DNA of 64,000 nt, from assembly GCA_027483505.1 (NCBI GenBank), contig JAIXUP010000018.1, positions 62,001 through 126,000 of the forward strand. The letters are read 5' to 3'. A program made the position numbers and the translations under genes. How positions within the stretch are numbered: the stretch's first letter is position 1; each line of letters starts with the position of its first letter. The notes under the pieces are model-generated. The model searched no databases, was not told the origin of the DNA, and saw only the letters and a program-made list of their open reading frames with translations. This DNA comes from Hyphomicrobiales bacterium. Its GTDB lineage: Bacteria; Pseudomonadota; Alphaproteobacteria; Rhizobiales; Beijerinckiaceae. This document shows positions 54,673 to 64,000 of the stretch, piece by piece.

Positions 54673-55173
54673 ATGATCTCGAAGGAGCATGTGCGCCTGA
54701 TGGCCCGCTACAACCGCTGGCAGAACCAGAGCCTCTACCGCGAGGCGGACAGCCTCGGGGAGGCGGCGCGACGACAGGAGCGCGGGGCGTTTTTCTCGTC
54801 GATCCACGGCACGCTCAGCCACCTGATGTGGGGCGACAGGATCTGGATGCACCGGTTCGACGGTCTCGAGAAGCCGGCCGGCGGGATCAGGGACTCTGTC
54901 GCGCTCCATCCAGACTGGGCGGCGCTCAAGGCCAGCCGCGCGAGCTTCGACGAGGTGATCTGCGCATGGGCAGGGCGCGTCAGCGAGGCCTGGCTCGCCA
55001 GTCAAACAGGCTGGTATTCAGGCGCGATGGCGCGCGATGTGGCCCGGCCAAACTGGCTGCTCGTCACGCACTTCTTCAACCACCAGACGCATCATCGCGG
55101 TCAGGTCCACGCCATGATCACGTCGGCCGGGGGCAAGCCGGACGACACCGACCTGATCTTCATGGAGGCCTAG
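54673..55173 (+). CDS. DinB/YfiT-family metal-binding protein
   Basis: 166 residues in a four-helix bundle. MARYNRWQNQSLYREADSLG is helix 1, FFSSIHGTLSHLMWGDRIWM carries the first metal His, and VTHFFNHQTHHRGQVHAMIT has the H-x3-H pair. Such proteins bind a divalent metal and often act as thiol-dependent S-transferases; the substrate here is not known. AAGGA precedes the ATG. The stop TAG shares CTAG with the stop of the convergent PfkB gene. Confidence 0.9.
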   Translation: MISKEHVRLMARYNRWQNQSLYREADSLGEAARRQERGAFFSSIHGTLSHLMWGDRIWMHRFDGLEKPAGGIRDSVALHPDWAALKASRASFDEVICAWAGRVSEAWLASQTGWYSGAMARDVARPNWLLVTHFFNHQTHHRGQVHAMITSAGGKPDDTDLIFMEA

Positions 55174-56093
55174 CCGAGTTCCGCCCGACGGGGCGGATCG
55201 CAGCCGGGCCGGGTGCAGGTCATGGCCGCGACACGGTTGGCGAAACCCAGCCAGCGCGACAGCTGCTCCGGACTGGCGGCGTGGCCCGGTACGCCGAGAG
55301 CGGCGTCCTCGGCCATCGCCGATAGAAGCGCAGCGGTAAAGGTGTCGCCGGCACCGACCGTGTCCACAACCGTGATGCGTTCACCCGGCGCTTCGACGAA
55401 GCCGTGCGCCGTCAACGCCAGCGAGCCCTGCTCGCCGCGCGTCGCTATGGCGATTTTCGTCCCGAGCGCCAGCCAGCGCTGCAGGGCCTGGTCGGGGGCC
55501 AGTCCGGGATAGAGCCAGCCAAGGTCTTCCTGGCTGGCCCTGGCGATGGTCGCAGCAGCCACGCGCGCCTCGATCAGGGCCAGCGCCTCGCGATGGGGCG
55601 GCAGGCAGGCGGCGCGGATGTTGGGATCATAGCTGGAGGTGCCACGCGCCTTGCCATCCGCCAGCAGCGCAAGGCTCGCACCGGCACCCGGCCCGACTGT
55701 GGCGGCGAACGAGGCGGCATGGACATGGGCGATATCCGTCGGAAGGCGGGTCGGCCAGTCGCCCGCGTCCTCATGGGCGGTGCCAGCCAGATGCAGCGCG
55801 AACATGGCGCCGTGGCTCGCCGCGCCCGGGCTGACAATGGCCACCGGCATGGGTCTGTCGCTGTGCTTCAGGCTCGACAGGTCAACGCCCTCGGCCGCCA
55901 GCGCCGCCGTGAAGCGCCGGCCCAACGCATCGGTTGCGAGCGCCGTGAGGTAGCGCGGCTGAAGGCCGAGCCTCGCCAGCGCCAGAGTCGTGTTGAACCC
56001 CGAGCCGCCGAGCACGCAGGTGAAGCGGCTTGCCTCCAGGTCGGACGGCAGGAAATCGGCAATCGCTTCGCCGATGACGAGAATCGGCGTCAC
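55170..56093 (-). CDS. PfkB-family carbohydrate kinase
   Basis: 307 residues of the ribokinase fold. TPILVIGEAIADFLPSDLEA opens the protein, GGSGFNTTLALARLGLQP is PfkB signature 1, and DTVGAGDTFTAALLSAMAED is signature 2 with the catalytic Asp. GTG start whose bases overlap the FAH-family stop (GTGA), indicating translational coupling. It phosphorylates a sugar or keto-sugar acid; the precise sugar is unknown. With the FAH-family gene and the nearby ABC importer it belongs to a sugar or sugar-acid catabolic set. Confidence 0.9.
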   Translation of the reverse strand: MTPILVIGEAIADFLPSDLEASRFTCVLGGSGFNTTLALARLGLQPRYLTALATDALGRRFTAALAAEGVDLSSLKHSDRPMPVAIVSPGAASHGAMFALHLAGTAHEDAGDWPTRLPTDIAHVHAASFAATVGPGAGASLALLADGKARGTSSYDPNIRAACLPPHREALALIEARVAAATIARASQEDLGWLYPGLAPDQALQRWLALGTKIAIATRGEQGSLALTAHGFVEAPGERITVVDTVGAGDTFTAALLSAMAEDAALGVPGHAASPEQLSRWLGFANRVAAMTCTRPGCDPPRRAELG

Positions 56094-57259
56094 AGCAATC
56101 CGCGCTTCGCCAGATTGCGCATCAGATGGCTCGCGCCATAGGTCCAGGGCGGACACTCGGTGGCGTGGCGCATGCGGTTGACGAGGCTTCCGAGTTTCGG
56201 GGCCGAGATGGTGACGACATCGCCCAGCTTGTGGGTGAAGCCGCCGCCAAGCGTGTCGCGATCCTTCACAGGGGCAAACATGGTGCCGAGGTAGAGCACG
56301 GCGCCGTCGGGATACTGGTGATGCGGGCCGATCATCTGGCGGGCAAGGTCGGCCGGGTCTCGGCTGATCTTCGCCAGCGACGATGAGCCTTCGAGCACAA
56401 AGCCGTCCTCGCCCGTCACGTTCAGCGACACCACCGTGCTGCGCACATCATCCAGCGAGAATGTGGCGTCGAACAGGCGCACAAAGGGGCCGATGGCGGC
56501 GCTGGCGTTGTTGTCCTTGGCCTTGCCGAGCAGCAGCGCCGATCGGCCTTCGACATCGCGCAGGTTGACGTCATTTCCGAGCGTCGCGCCGACAATGCGG
56601 CCATCGGAAGCGACAACGAGCACCACTTCGGGCTCCGGGTTGTTCCAGGTCGATATGGGATGAAGCCCCGCATCCATGCCGGTGCCCACGGCGGCCATGG
56701 CCGGGGCCTTGGTGAAGATTTCCGCGTCGGGGCCGATCCCCACCTCGAGGTACTGGCTCCAGGCGTCTTGAGCCATCAGCACCTGCTTGAGCTGCATCGC
56801 CTCCGGCGAGCCCGGCTTCAGCTTCGACAGATCGTCGCCGATCAGTTTCTCGATCTCGCCGCGAATGGCAGCCGCCGCTGCCGGATTGCCGCGCGCCTTC
56901 TCCTCGATCACCCGTTCCAGCATCGACACGGCGAAGGTGACGCCCGCGGCCTTGATGGCCTGCAAGTCAATGGGCGCGAGAAACCACGGCTTGCCGATAT
57001 CCCGGCTGTCCGGTGGTGTGTTCGCCAGGATGTCTTCGATCTGGCCGATGACCGGCCCGTGCGCGGCAGCGAGCGCAGCGGCAGGCTCGGCGCACTCCGC
57101 CAGATCACGCATGGTCGGCCACGAGGCCGTGATGTCCACGACACCTTCACCGCGAAGCGCCACGACACAGGGGCCGTCCGCCCCCGGATTCCAGACGCGC
57201 CCGACCAGAGAGCCCGAAAGTCCATCGACCGGCAAAGTGGTTGCGGCATTGGGTTTCAT
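56090..57259 (-). CDS. Fumarylacetoacetate hydrolase family protein, probable 2-keto-3-deoxy sugar acid dehydratase/hydrolase
   Basis: 389 residues. The N-terminal half is SGSLVGRVWNPGADGPCVVA and VVDITASWPTMRDLAE. The FAH-like catalytic half has VTFAVSMLERVIEEKARGNP, the metal-binding acidic residues in STWNNPEPEVVLVV, GATLGNDVNLRDVEGRSALL and the Ser/Gly-rich closing GDVVTISAPKLGSLVNRM. Its length and N-terminal domain are like XylX/KdaD-type 2-keto-3-deoxy-pentonate dehydratases rather than short FAH hydrolases; this is a recollection of family layout, not a search. ATG 57259 chosen. It is divergent from the sugar importer and coupled to the PfkB gene. Confidence 0.82.
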   Translation of the reverse strand: MKPNAATTLPVDGLSGSLVGRVWNPGADGPCVVALRGEGVVDITASWPTMRDLAECAEPAAALAAAHGPVIGQIEDILANTPPDSRDIGKPWFLAPIDLQAIKAAGVTFAVSMLERVIEEKARGNPAAAAAIRGEIEKLIGDDLSKLKPGSPEAMQLKQVLMAQDAWSQYLEVGIGPDAEIFTKAPAMAAVGTGMDAGLHPISTWNNPEPEVVLVVASDGRIVGATLGNDVNLRDVEGRSALLLGKAKDNNASAAIGPFVRLFDATFSLDDVRSTVVSLNVTGEDGFVLEGSSSLAKISRDPADLARQMIGPHHQYPDGAVLYLGTMFAPVKDRDTLGGGFTHKLGDVVTISAPKLGSLVNRMRHATECPPWTYGASHLMRNLAKRGLL

Positions 57260-57386
57260 GTGGAATTCCGCCCTTGTTCTCGCTCGCATGATGCCGCTGT
57301 CGGGGCAGTCTAGCGCGGAGGTATCAAGACAGCCGTGAATCTATCCGGCTTGTCAACGGGACGATGAAGGGCGGATGGACAAAGGA

Positions 57387-57433
57387 ACACAGGCGGCTAA
57401 GGTATCTGTGTCAAACTTGTCATCGGATTGTCA
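57387..57433. promoter_or_regulatory. Repeats in the divergent region of the sugar module, candidate operator/promoter
   Basis: A 6-bp inverted repeat ACACAG (57387-57392) / CTGTGT (57406-57411) is followed by two direct TTGTCA copies (57418-57423 and 57428-57433), either of which could serve as a -35. It lies in the 261-base gap between the FAH-family gene and the binding-protein gene. Regulator unknown; no regulator gene is adjacent. Confidence 0.35.
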
Positions 57434-57520
57434 CGTGCCTGTGTTGTGGCATCGCGGCAGGCTGATCGACCAACCAAGAACGGGCGGTCGCGGAGTCGAC
57501 CCCAAAGCAGGGAGAGAAAA

Positions 57521-58864
57521 ATGTTTTTGACCAAACGCGCTCTTATCGGCGCCGCTGCGGCTGGCATCATGGCGGCCTCCACCGCTGCCTATGCCCAGCA
57601 GCGCACCAACATTGAGGTCTGGATTGGCCTGACCGGCCCGGCCCAGGAAGAGATGATCAAGTATGGTCAGGAGTTCAATGCGTCCCAGACCAAATACAAC
57701 GTCAACGTCACATTTCGTGGCCAGTACCCCGAGCAGCGCGCAGCAGCCTTTGCGGCATTCCGTGCAGGCAACCCGCCGCATGTGATGCAGATGTTCGATG
57801 CCGGCACCGGCGACATGTTCGGCCTGCCGCGCGCCACCGTTCCGGTTTCGGAAGTGTTCCAGCGCGCCGGCCTGCAGTTCGACCCGGCCCAGTTTCTCGG
57901 CCCCGCTCGCGGCTACTATTCTCGCCCCGATGGCACGCTGAATTCGATGCCGTACAATGTTTCGACCGCCGTGCTGTTCTACAACAAGGACATCTTCAGG
58001 AAGGCCGGCCTCGACCCGAACAAGGCTCCCGCCACCTGGCCCGAAATGATCGACGCGGCGAAGAAAATCCGCGCCACCAATGCAGCCGAGTGCGGCTTCT
58101 CGACCACCTGGCTGGCTTGGATCATGCTCGAGCAGTTCTCCGCGCTGCATGACCTGCCGATGTCGACCGAAGGCAACGGACGCGGCGGCCTCAATGCCGT
58201 GCTGAACTTCAACGACGCGCCGCGTGCCAAGATGGTGCAGACCCTGATAGACATGTCGCGCGACAAGTCCTTCCAGTATGGCGGTCGCTCCAATGACGCC
58301 AACGCGCTGTTCGTGGCAGGGACCTGCGGCATGTTGCTGCAATCCTCCGGTGGCCATGCCGGTATCGCCCGTGACCTGAAGGCCGAGTTCGGCGTCGGCT
58401 TCCTGCCGCATTGGCCCGACCTGACCACCAGCCCGAAGAACGGCATCGTGGGCGGGGCTTCGCTCTGGGTCTTCAATGCGCCGAACCGCTCCGCCGAAGA
58501 ATTCCGCGGCGTGGCAGAATTCCTCGCCTTCATGTCGCGCACCGAGATGCTGGTCCGCTTCGCCAAGGCGACAGGCTTCCTGCCGGCAACCAATGCGGCG
58601 TTTGCTGCGATGCAGGCCGAAGGCTTCTTCACGCAGAATGCGGGCCGTGATGTCCCGATCCTGCAGCTGACCCGCGGCACTCCGACCCCCAACTCGTCGG
58701 GCTACCGCTTCGGCCGCTGGACCGAGATCCGCGACATGTACCACGAAGAGGTCGAAAAGGCGCTTCAGGGCCAGCAGACGGCGCAGGTCGCTCTCGACAA
58801 CGCCGTGCGCCGTGGCAATGAAGCGCTGCGCCAGTTCGAGCGCACTGCGACCGCCGCACAGTAA
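57521..58864 (+). CDS. UgpB-type ABC transporter substrate-binding protein
   Basis: 447 residues. The signal peptide MFLTKRALIGAAAAGIMAAS ends at AYAQ. The mature protein begins TNIEVWIGLTGPAQEEMIKY. The Ugp-like core is SMPYNVSTAVLFYNKDIFRK and LDPNKAPATWPEMIDAAKKI, with GGASLWVFNAP later. UgpB binds sn-glycerol-3-phosphate, but close relatives bind sugars. The adjacent kinase and keto-deoxy-acid enzyme favour a sugar or sugar acid here. GGGAG lies eight bases before ATG 57521. A strong hairpin follows the stop. Confidence 0.92.
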   Translation: MFLTKRALIGAAAAGIMAASTAAYAQQRTNIEVWIGLTGPAQEEMIKYGQEFNASQTKYNVNVTFRGQYPEQRAAAFAAFRAGNPPHVMQMFDAGTGDMFGLPRATVPVSEVFQRAGLQFDPAQFLGPARGYYSRPDGTLNSMPYNVSTAVLFYNKDIFRKAGLDPNKAPATWPEMIDAAKKIRATNAAECGFSTTWLAWIMLEQFSALHDLPMSTEGNGRGGLNAVLNFNDAPRAKMVQTLIDMSRDKSFQYGGRSNDANALFVAGTCGMLLQSSGGHAGIARDLKAEFGVGFLPHWPDLTTSPKNGIVGGASLWVFNAPNRSAEEFRGVAEFLAFMSRTEMLVRFAKATGFLPATNAAFAAMQAEGFFTQNAGRDVPILQLTRGTPTPNSSGYRFGRWTEIRDMYHEEVEKALQGQQTAQVALDNAVRRGNEALRQFERTATAAQ

Positions 58865-58877
58865 CGCGACAAACCCG

Positions 58878-58900
58878 GCTGGCGGCTTCACGCCGCCAGC
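58878..58900 (+). other. Intercistronic hairpin after the UgpB-type gene
   Basis: Perfect 9-bp stem GCTGGCGGC / GCCGCCAGC with loop TTCAC, 14 bases after the binding-protein stop and 31 bases before the permease start. No T-run follows. It probably stabilises the binding-protein mRNA or weakens read-through. Confidence 0.6.
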
Positions 58901-58930
58901 CCATTCTCCCGTGAATCCAGGGCTGATCAG

Positions 58931-59812
58931 ATGGAGCGCAAGGTCGTCTTTCCCGGCATGCTGCTGCCATATGCGCTGCTGGCTCCGCAAATCCTGATCA
59001 TTCTCGTGTTCTTCTATGTGCCTGCCGGTCAGGCGCTGTGGATGTCGACGCTGCTGCAGGACCCGCTCGGTCTGTCGGTCCAGTTCGTCGGGCTTGAGAA
59101 TTTCCAGACGGTCCTGAGCGACCCCGCCTATCGCCAGACCATTGCCCGCACGATGTTCTTTTCTGTGGCCGTCACCGTCTGCGCCATGGTGCCTGCCGTT
59201 CTGCTGGCCCTGATGGCCGACCGGGTGGTCCGCGGGGCGATGCCTTACAAGACCATCCTGATCATTCCCTATGCCATCGCGCCCGCCGTGGCTGGGGCAC
59301 TATGGCTCTTCCTGTTCAACCCGTCGGTCGGCGTCGTCTCCTACTACATGGGCCGGCTCGGGCTCGACTGGAACCCAAAGATCGACGGCTCGCACGCCAT
59401 GTGGCTGATCATCATCGCCTCGGCCTGGAAGCAGATCGCCTACAACTTCGTGTTTTTCCTGGCGGGCCTGCAATCGATCCCGAAATCGCTGATCGAGGCT
59501 GCCCAGATCGACGGGGCAAGCCCGCGCCGCCGATTCTGGACGATCATCTTTCCGCTGCTCTCGCCCACCACCTTCTTCCTGATCGTGGTCAACTTCGTTT
59601 ATGCCTTCTTCGAGACCTTCGGCGTGATCCATGCGGCGACCCAAGGCGGACCGGGCAAGTCGACAGAAATCATGATCTACAAGGTCTGGTATGACGGCTT
59701 CATCGCGCAGGACCTTGGCCGCTCGGCGGCCCAGTCCGTCATCCTGATGGCCATCGTGGTGGCGCTGACAGTGGTCCAGTTCCGCTTCGTCGAGCGCAAG
59801 GTGCATTACTGA
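58931..59812 (+). CDS. ABC transporter permease, UgpA-type
   Basis: 293 residues with six membrane segments, starting [20 protein letters not shown]. The EAA loop is [20 protein letters not shown]. It contains the UgpA/MalF-like [20 protein letters not shown]. The end of the gene overlaps the next start by one base (TGATG). It forms the channel with the following permease. Confidence 0.94.
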   Translation: MERKVVFPGMLLPYALLAPQILIILVFFYVPAGQALWMSTLLQDPLGLSVQFVGLENFQTVLSDPAYRQTIARTMFFSVAVTVCAMVPAVLLALMADRVVRGAMPYKTILIIPYAIAPAVAGALWLFLFNPSVGVVSYYMGRLGLDWNPKIDGSHAMWLIIIASAWKQIAYNFVFFLAGLQSIPKSLIEAAQIDGASPRRRFWTIIFPLLSPTTFFLIVVNFVYAFFETFGVIHAATQGGPGKSTEIMIYKVWYDGFIAQDLGRSAAQSVILMAIVVALTVVQFRFVERKVHY

Positions 59813-60678
59813 TGGCAGACAGCACCGCACGCTCGCATCTCGACCGGCCGGACATCCTGGCCCATGTCATCATCTGGATCGGTATCGCGATAACCGCCTT
59901 CCCGATCTGGGTGGCGTTCGTGGCCTCGACCGTCTCGAACCAGTCGATCGCGCAGGCACCGATGCCGCTGCTGCCCGGCAGTCTTGGCTGGCAGGTCTAT
60001 TCAGACGTGCTCGGCGTCGGCGGGAACAACCGCACAGTCGGCACGCCGGTTGCGCTGATGATGTGGAACAGCTTCGTGATGGCGATGATCATCGCGGTCG
60101 GCAAGATCGTGATCTCGCTGATGAGTGCCTATGCGATCGTGTTTTTCCGCGTGCCGTTCCGCAATGTCCTGTTCTGGATGATCTTCGTCACGCTGATGCT
60201 GCCTGTCGAGGTCCGCATCATCCCGACCCTCAAGGTCGTCACCGATCTTGGCATGCTCAACACCATGGCCGGGCTGACGATTCCGCTGATCGCCTCCGCG
60301 ACGGCGACATTGCTGTTCCGCCAGTTCTTCCTGACCATTCCGGACGAGTTGGTCGAGGCGGCCAAGATGGACAATGCCGGGCCGGTGAAATTCTTCTTCG
60401 ATGTGGTCATCCCGCTGTCGACGACCACGATCGCGGCGCTGTTCGTGATCCTGTTCATCTATGGCTGGAACCAGTATCTGTGGCCGCTCTTGATCACCAC
60501 CGACCAGAGCATGACCACGATCGTGATCGGCATCACCAAGATGATCGACACCAGCGGCGGGCCGACCGACTGGAACCGCGTGATGGCGACCGCCATCCTG
60601 ACGCTGCTGCCGCCCGTGATGGTCGTGGTGCTGCTGCAGAAATGGTTCGTCAAGGGTCTGGTGGAGACGGAGAAGTAG
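59812..60678 (+). CDS. ABC transporter permease, UgpE-type
   Basis: 288 residues with six membrane segments. The N-terminal helix is [20 protein letters not shown]. The EAA loop is [20 protein letters not shown] and is followed by [19 protein letters not shown], typical of UgpE/MalG. The tail [15 protein letters not shown] ends with the usual KG-L element. It is one base overlapped with the UgpA-type gene and one base apart from the ATPase gene. Confidence 0.94.
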   Translation: MADSTARSHLDRPDILAHVIIWIGIAITAFPIWVAFVASTVSNQSIAQAPMPLLPGSLGWQVYSDVLGVGGNNRTVGTPVALMMWNSFVMAMIIAVGKIVISLMSAYAIVFFRVPFRNVLFWMIFVTLMLPVEVRIIPTLKVVTDLGMLNTMAGLTIPLIASATATLLFRQFFLTIPDELVEAAKMDNAGPVKFFFDVVIPLSTTTIAALFVILFIYGWNQYLWPLLITTDQSMTTIVIGITKMIDTSGGPTDWNRVMATAILTLLPPVMVVVLLQKWFVKGLVETEK

Positions 60679-60679
60679 A

Positions 60680-61747
<1,068 letters not shown>

Positions 61748-61780
61748 CCACCGTTCCGCTTCCGAATCCGGCAGCCTTGC

Positions 61781-61809
61781 TTGCTCCCCGCATGGGTTTG
61801 CGCTATGAC
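61781..61809 (+). promoter_or_regulatory. Candidate sigma70 promoter upstream of structured RNA / rpsA leader
   Basis: TTGCTC (61781-61786), exactly 17 bases, then TATGAC (61804-61809), just after ugpC. Transcription would begin near 61816. The -35 is moderate and the -10 fair. It directly precedes a run of stem-loops ending in a terminator. Confidence 0.5.
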
Positions 61810-61815
61810 GCGCCC

Positions 61816-61912
61816 GTCGCCGGGCAATAGCCCTGTGCGATGCATGCACACGCTGCCGGTCTTCGCACCGGTGCGCCGCCCGGGCAACATTCCTTGGGCG
61901 GCACGCTTTTTT
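61816..61912 (+). ncRNA. Candidate structured small RNA or rpsA leader attenuator
   Basis: About 97 bases downstream of the promoter candidate. Stem-loops are GCCCG/CGGGC (61812-61825), TGTGC/GCACA (61834-61850), CCGGT/ACCGG (61856-61871), and a terminator stem GCCGCCC/GGGCGGC (61875-61902) with a following T6. There is no open reading frame of note. It may be a free small RNA, a premature-termination leader of rpsA, or only the end of the ABC operon transcript. Confidence 0.4.
61871..61912 (+). terminator. Rho-independent terminator between ugpC-type gene and rpsA
   Basis: Stem of up to 11 bp (one mismatch, one G-U) with a perfect GCCGCCC / GGGCGGC core at 61875-61881 and 61896-61902, followed by TTTTTT at 61907-61912. 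Whatever starts upstream, RNA polymerase reading the plus strand should often stop here, 111 bases before the rpsA start codon. Confidence 0.8.
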
Positions 61913-62023
61913 CAAAGCGCCCCACATGATGAGCCTGCCAGGGCTCGGACAGGGCCGCCTGCAGCGCGTGAATGGCCGACCAACACCAACCCCCCGGTGC
62001 TCCTGGCGCTTTAAGGAGATCAT

Positions 62024-63727
62024 ATGTCTGGTTTGAATTACGCACCGTCGCGCGAGGATTTCGCGTCGATGCTGCTCGAGTCCTTCACCAAGGTCGATGT
62101 GCAGGAAGGCGCCGTCATCAAGGGCCGCGTCGTCGCCATCGAGAAGGACATGGCCGTCATTGACGTCGGCCTCAAGACCGAAGGCCGCGTGGCCCTCAAG
62201 GAATTCATGGGCCATGGCCGCGAAGTCGCCCTCAAGGTGGGCGATGAGGTCGAGGTCTATCTCGACCGGGTCGAGAATGCGATGGGCGAAGCGGTCATCA
62301 GCCGCGACAAGGCCCGCCGCGAGGAAAGCTGGGTCAAGCTTGAGCGCGCCTTCGAGGCGAACGAGAAGGTCAACGGCACCATCTTCAACGCCGTCAAGGG
62401 CGGCTACACCGTCGATCTCGACGGGGCGACGGCCTTCCTGCCGCGCAGCCAGGTCGACATCCGCCCGATCCGCGACGTCGGACCGCTGATGAACCAGGTG
62501 CAGCCCTTCCAGATCCTCAAGATGGACCGCCGCCGCGGCAACATCGTCGTCTCGCGCCGCACGGTGCTGGAAGAAACCCGCGCCGAAGCCCGTTCGGAAC
62601 TGGTGGCCTCGCTCGAGGAAGGCCAGACCGTCGACGGCGTGGTCAAGAACATCACCGAGTACGGCGCATTCGTCGATCTCGGCGGCATCGATGGCCTGCT
62701 GCACGTCACCGACATGGCCTGGCGCCGCGTCAACCACCCGTCCGAAGTCGTCACCATCGGTCAGTCGGTCAAGGTCAAGATCATCAAGATCAACCAGGAC
62801 ACGCACCGCATCTCGCTTGGCATCAAGCAGCTGCAGGCCGATCCATGGGATGGCATCGCCGCCCGCTACCCGGTCGGTCTCAAGCTGTCGGGCCGGATCA
62901 CCAACATCACCGACTACGGCGCCTTCGTGGAGCTCGAGCCGGGCATCGAGGGTCTGATCCATGTCTCCGAGATGAGCTGGACCAAGAAGAACGTGCATCC
63001 GGGCAAGATCGTCTCCACCTCTCAGGAAGTGGACGTGTCGGTTCTCGAGGTCGATCAGGTCAAGCGCCGCATCAGCCTCGGCCTCAAGCAGACCCTGCGC
63101 AATCCGTGGGAGCTGTTCGCCGAGAAGTTCCCGTCCGGCACGGTCGTCGAGGGCGAGGTCAAGAACAAGACCGAGTTCGGCCTGTTCCTGGGTCTCGAAG
63201 GCGACATCGACGGCATGATCCATCTCTCGGATCTCGACTGGAACCGTCCGGGCGAGCAGGTCATCGAGGAATACAAGAAGGGCGACATGCTGCAGGCTGT
63301 CGTTCTCGATGTGGACGTCGAGAAGGAGCGCATCTCGCTCGGCCTGAAGCAGCTCGGCGGCGATCCCTTCGTGGATGCCGGCGAGTTCAAGAAGGGCCAG
63401 GTCGTCACCTGTGAGGTGATGGAGGTCAAGGAAGGCGGTCTCGACGTCAAGATCGCCGGCACCGACATGACCACCTTCATCAAGCGCGCCGAGATCGCTC
63501 GCGATCGCCAGGAGCAGCGCCCCGAGCGCTTCGCCGCCGGCGAGAAGGTCGACGCCCGCGTCGTCCTCTTCGACAAGAAGGCCCGCAAGATCCAGGTCTC
63601 GATCAAGGCCCTGGAAATGGCCGAGGAGAAGGAGGCGATGGCGCAGTACGGCTCCGCCGACTCCGGCGCCTCGCTCGGCGACATCCTGGGCGCCGCCCTC
63701 AAGAAGGCGACGACCGAGAAGAAGTGA
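62024..63727 (+). CDS. rpsA: 30S ribosomal protein S1
   Basis: 567 residues with six S1 (OB-fold) repeats. Repeat 1 begins near [20 protein letters not shown]. Repeats 3 to 5 are the most regular, for example [20 protein letters not shown] and [21 protein letters not shown]1 unfolds and delivers mRNA to the 30S subunit. The start ATG has AAGGAG six bases upstream. The usual cmk neighbour is not upstream; an ABC importer operon is. The segment from the T6 terminator to the start codon (61913-62023) shows no obvious promoter of its own. A strong terminator follows. Confidence 0.97.
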   Translation: MSGLNYAPSREDFASMLLESFTKVDVQEGAVIKGRVVAIEKDMAVIDVGLKTEGRVALKEFMGHGREVALKVGDEVEVYLDRVENAMGEAVISRDKARREESWVKLERAFEANEKVNGTIFNAVKGGYTVDLDGATAFLPRSQVDIRPIRDVGPLMNQVQPFQILKMDRRRGNIVVSRRTVLEETRAEARSELVASLEEGQTVDGVVKNITEYGAFVDLGGIDGLLHVTDMAWRRVNHPSEVVTIGQSVKVKIIKINQDTHRISLGIKQLQADPWDGIAARYPVGLKLSGRITNITDYGAFVELEPGIEGLIHVSEMSWTKKNVHPGKIVSTSQEVDVSVLEVDQVKRRISLGLKQTLRNPWELFAEKFPSGTVVEGEVKNKTEFGLFLGLEGDIDGMIHLSDLDWNRPGEQVIEEYKKGDMLQAVVLDVDVEKERISLGLKQLGGDPFVDAGEFKKGQVVTCEVMEVKEGGLDVKIAGTDMTTFIKRAEIARDRQEQRPERFAAGEKVDARVVLFDKKARKIQVSIKALEMAEEKEAMAQYGSADSGASLGDILGAALKKATTEKK

Positions 63728-63761
63728 TCGTTCGGCCGCGTCTGCGGCCGGATATTCCAGC

Positions 63762-63792
63762 AGCCCGCGCGGAGCGATCCGCGCGGGCTTTT
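63762..63792 (+). terminator. Rho-independent terminator of rpsA
   Basis: Perfect 12-bp stem AGCCCGCGCGGA / TCCGCGCGGGCT with a GCGA tetraloop, followed by TTT and G then TTT. It lies 34 bases after the rpsA stop. Confidence 0.9.
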
Positions 63793-63805
63793 GTTTCGGC
63801 TGATT

Positions 63806-63921
63806 CCCTCAGCCCTCATCCTGAGGAGCCGCGAAGCGGCGTCTCGAAGGATGCTCCAGAGCACTCTGGAACCTCCATCGAGACGAAGCCTTCGGCTTCT
63901 CCTCAGGATGAGGACTGAGGG
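63806..63921. repeat. 116-bp nested palindromic intergenic element with 23-bp terminal inverted repeats
   Basis: The outer arms at 63806-63828 and 63899-63921 match at 22 of 23 positions. Inside are GCCGC/GCGGC (63829-63841), GTCTCGA/TCGAGAC (63841-63847 and 63878-63884), CCAGAG/CTCTGG (63856-63869) and GAAGCC/GGCTTC (63885-63899). The whole element can fold into a branched cruciform. The wording CCTCATCCTGAGGAG is common in intergenic repeats of Hyphomicrobiales (general knowledge). No transposase is encoded, so it is MITE-like or RIME-like. Confidence 0.8.
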
Positions 63922-63948
63922 TTGGCCCCCGAGAAGACGGAAGCCCCC

Positions 63949-64000
63949 ATGTCCCCCGCCGCCATCGGCATCGACTTCGGCACCACCAACAGCGTCGTCG
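63949..64000 (+). CDS. Hsp70-family protein, first 17 codons (3' part outside window)
   Basis: ATG at 63949 opens a frame reading MSPAAIGIDFGTTNSVV to the end of the window. IGIDFGTTNS is the phosphate-1 motif of the actin/Hsp70 ATPase fold. The N-terminus resembles YegD-like Hsp70 relatives more than DnaK, but 17 residues cannot settle that. GAGAAG lies 13 bases upstream. Confidence 0.75.
   Translation, partial: MSPAAIGIDFGTTNSVV

Overview
The window is high-GC DNA of an alphaproteobacterium, almost certainly of the order Hyphomicrobiales (Rhizobiales). The evidence is a GcrA cell-cycle regulator with many CcrM-type GANTC sites upstream, a separate F0 operon with two b-type subunits (atpI-B-E-b'-b), the mutY / dciA / Tat-dsbA / smc neighbourhood, and palindromic intergenic repeats of the kind common in this order. 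It looks like ordinary chromosome. I saw no phage, transposase, CRISPR array, rRNA or tRNA. These family calls come from reading motifs, not from database searches.

Layout. 0-1.1 kb: end of phoU and all of phoB. 1.1-2.8 kb: gcrA with a GANTC-rich upstream region, then folD. 2.8-6.5 kb: a minus-strand copA, copZ-like, HDAC-family amidohydrolase, folD series. 6.5-9.1 kb: mmsA and a divergent LysR. 9.1-11.9 kb: an iron/phosphonate-type ABC importer without an ATPase. 12-15.3 kb: a sugar-type ABC importer also without an ATPase, followed by transaldolase and a lone tricarboxylate-type binding protein. 17.8-20.4 kb: F0 ATP synthase operon with a near-consensus promoter. 20.6-26.5 kb: smc, dsbA, dciA and divergent mutY. 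26.5-28.7 kb: tandem-CDGSH protein, VOC protein, glyQ and a small Gly-rich secreted protein. 28.7-33.4 kb: a DmdC-like acyl-CoA dehydrogenase with two SDRs, and tsaC/sua5. 33.4-37.3 kb: DoxX/LysR pair, AcuI-type reductase, MFS carrier. 37.4-43.7 kb: PlsB-like acyltransferase, SleB-type hydrolase, DUF1289, YcgN and ppdK.

44.0-54.7 kb is the most interesting part. Nine minus-strand genes run from an antiquitin-type (ALDH7/AmaB) dehydrogenase through a nitronate-monooxygenase-like protein and glutaryl-CoA dehydrogenase. They continue through a GNAT, an unknown membrane protein, a DapB-like protein that lacks the catalytic His pair, a TraX-like membrane protein, a class III CoA-transferase and a TPP-dependent enzyme. 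The last seven genes overlap by 1-4 bases at every junction. A DAO-type FAD oxidase is divergent from the ALDH7 gene. I read this as a lysine/pipecolate-to-crotonyl-CoA catabolic island with several parts whose role is not established.

55-61.7 kb: a sugar-acid module (PfkB kinase and FAH-family dehydratase/hydrolase) divergent from a complete UgpBAEC-type ABC importer. Its ATPase is the only ABC importer ATPase in the window and may also serve the two incomplete systems. 61.7-64 kb: a candidate structured RNA or attenuator, rpsA with a strong terminator, a 116-bp nested palindromic repeat, and the first codons of an Hsp70-family gene.
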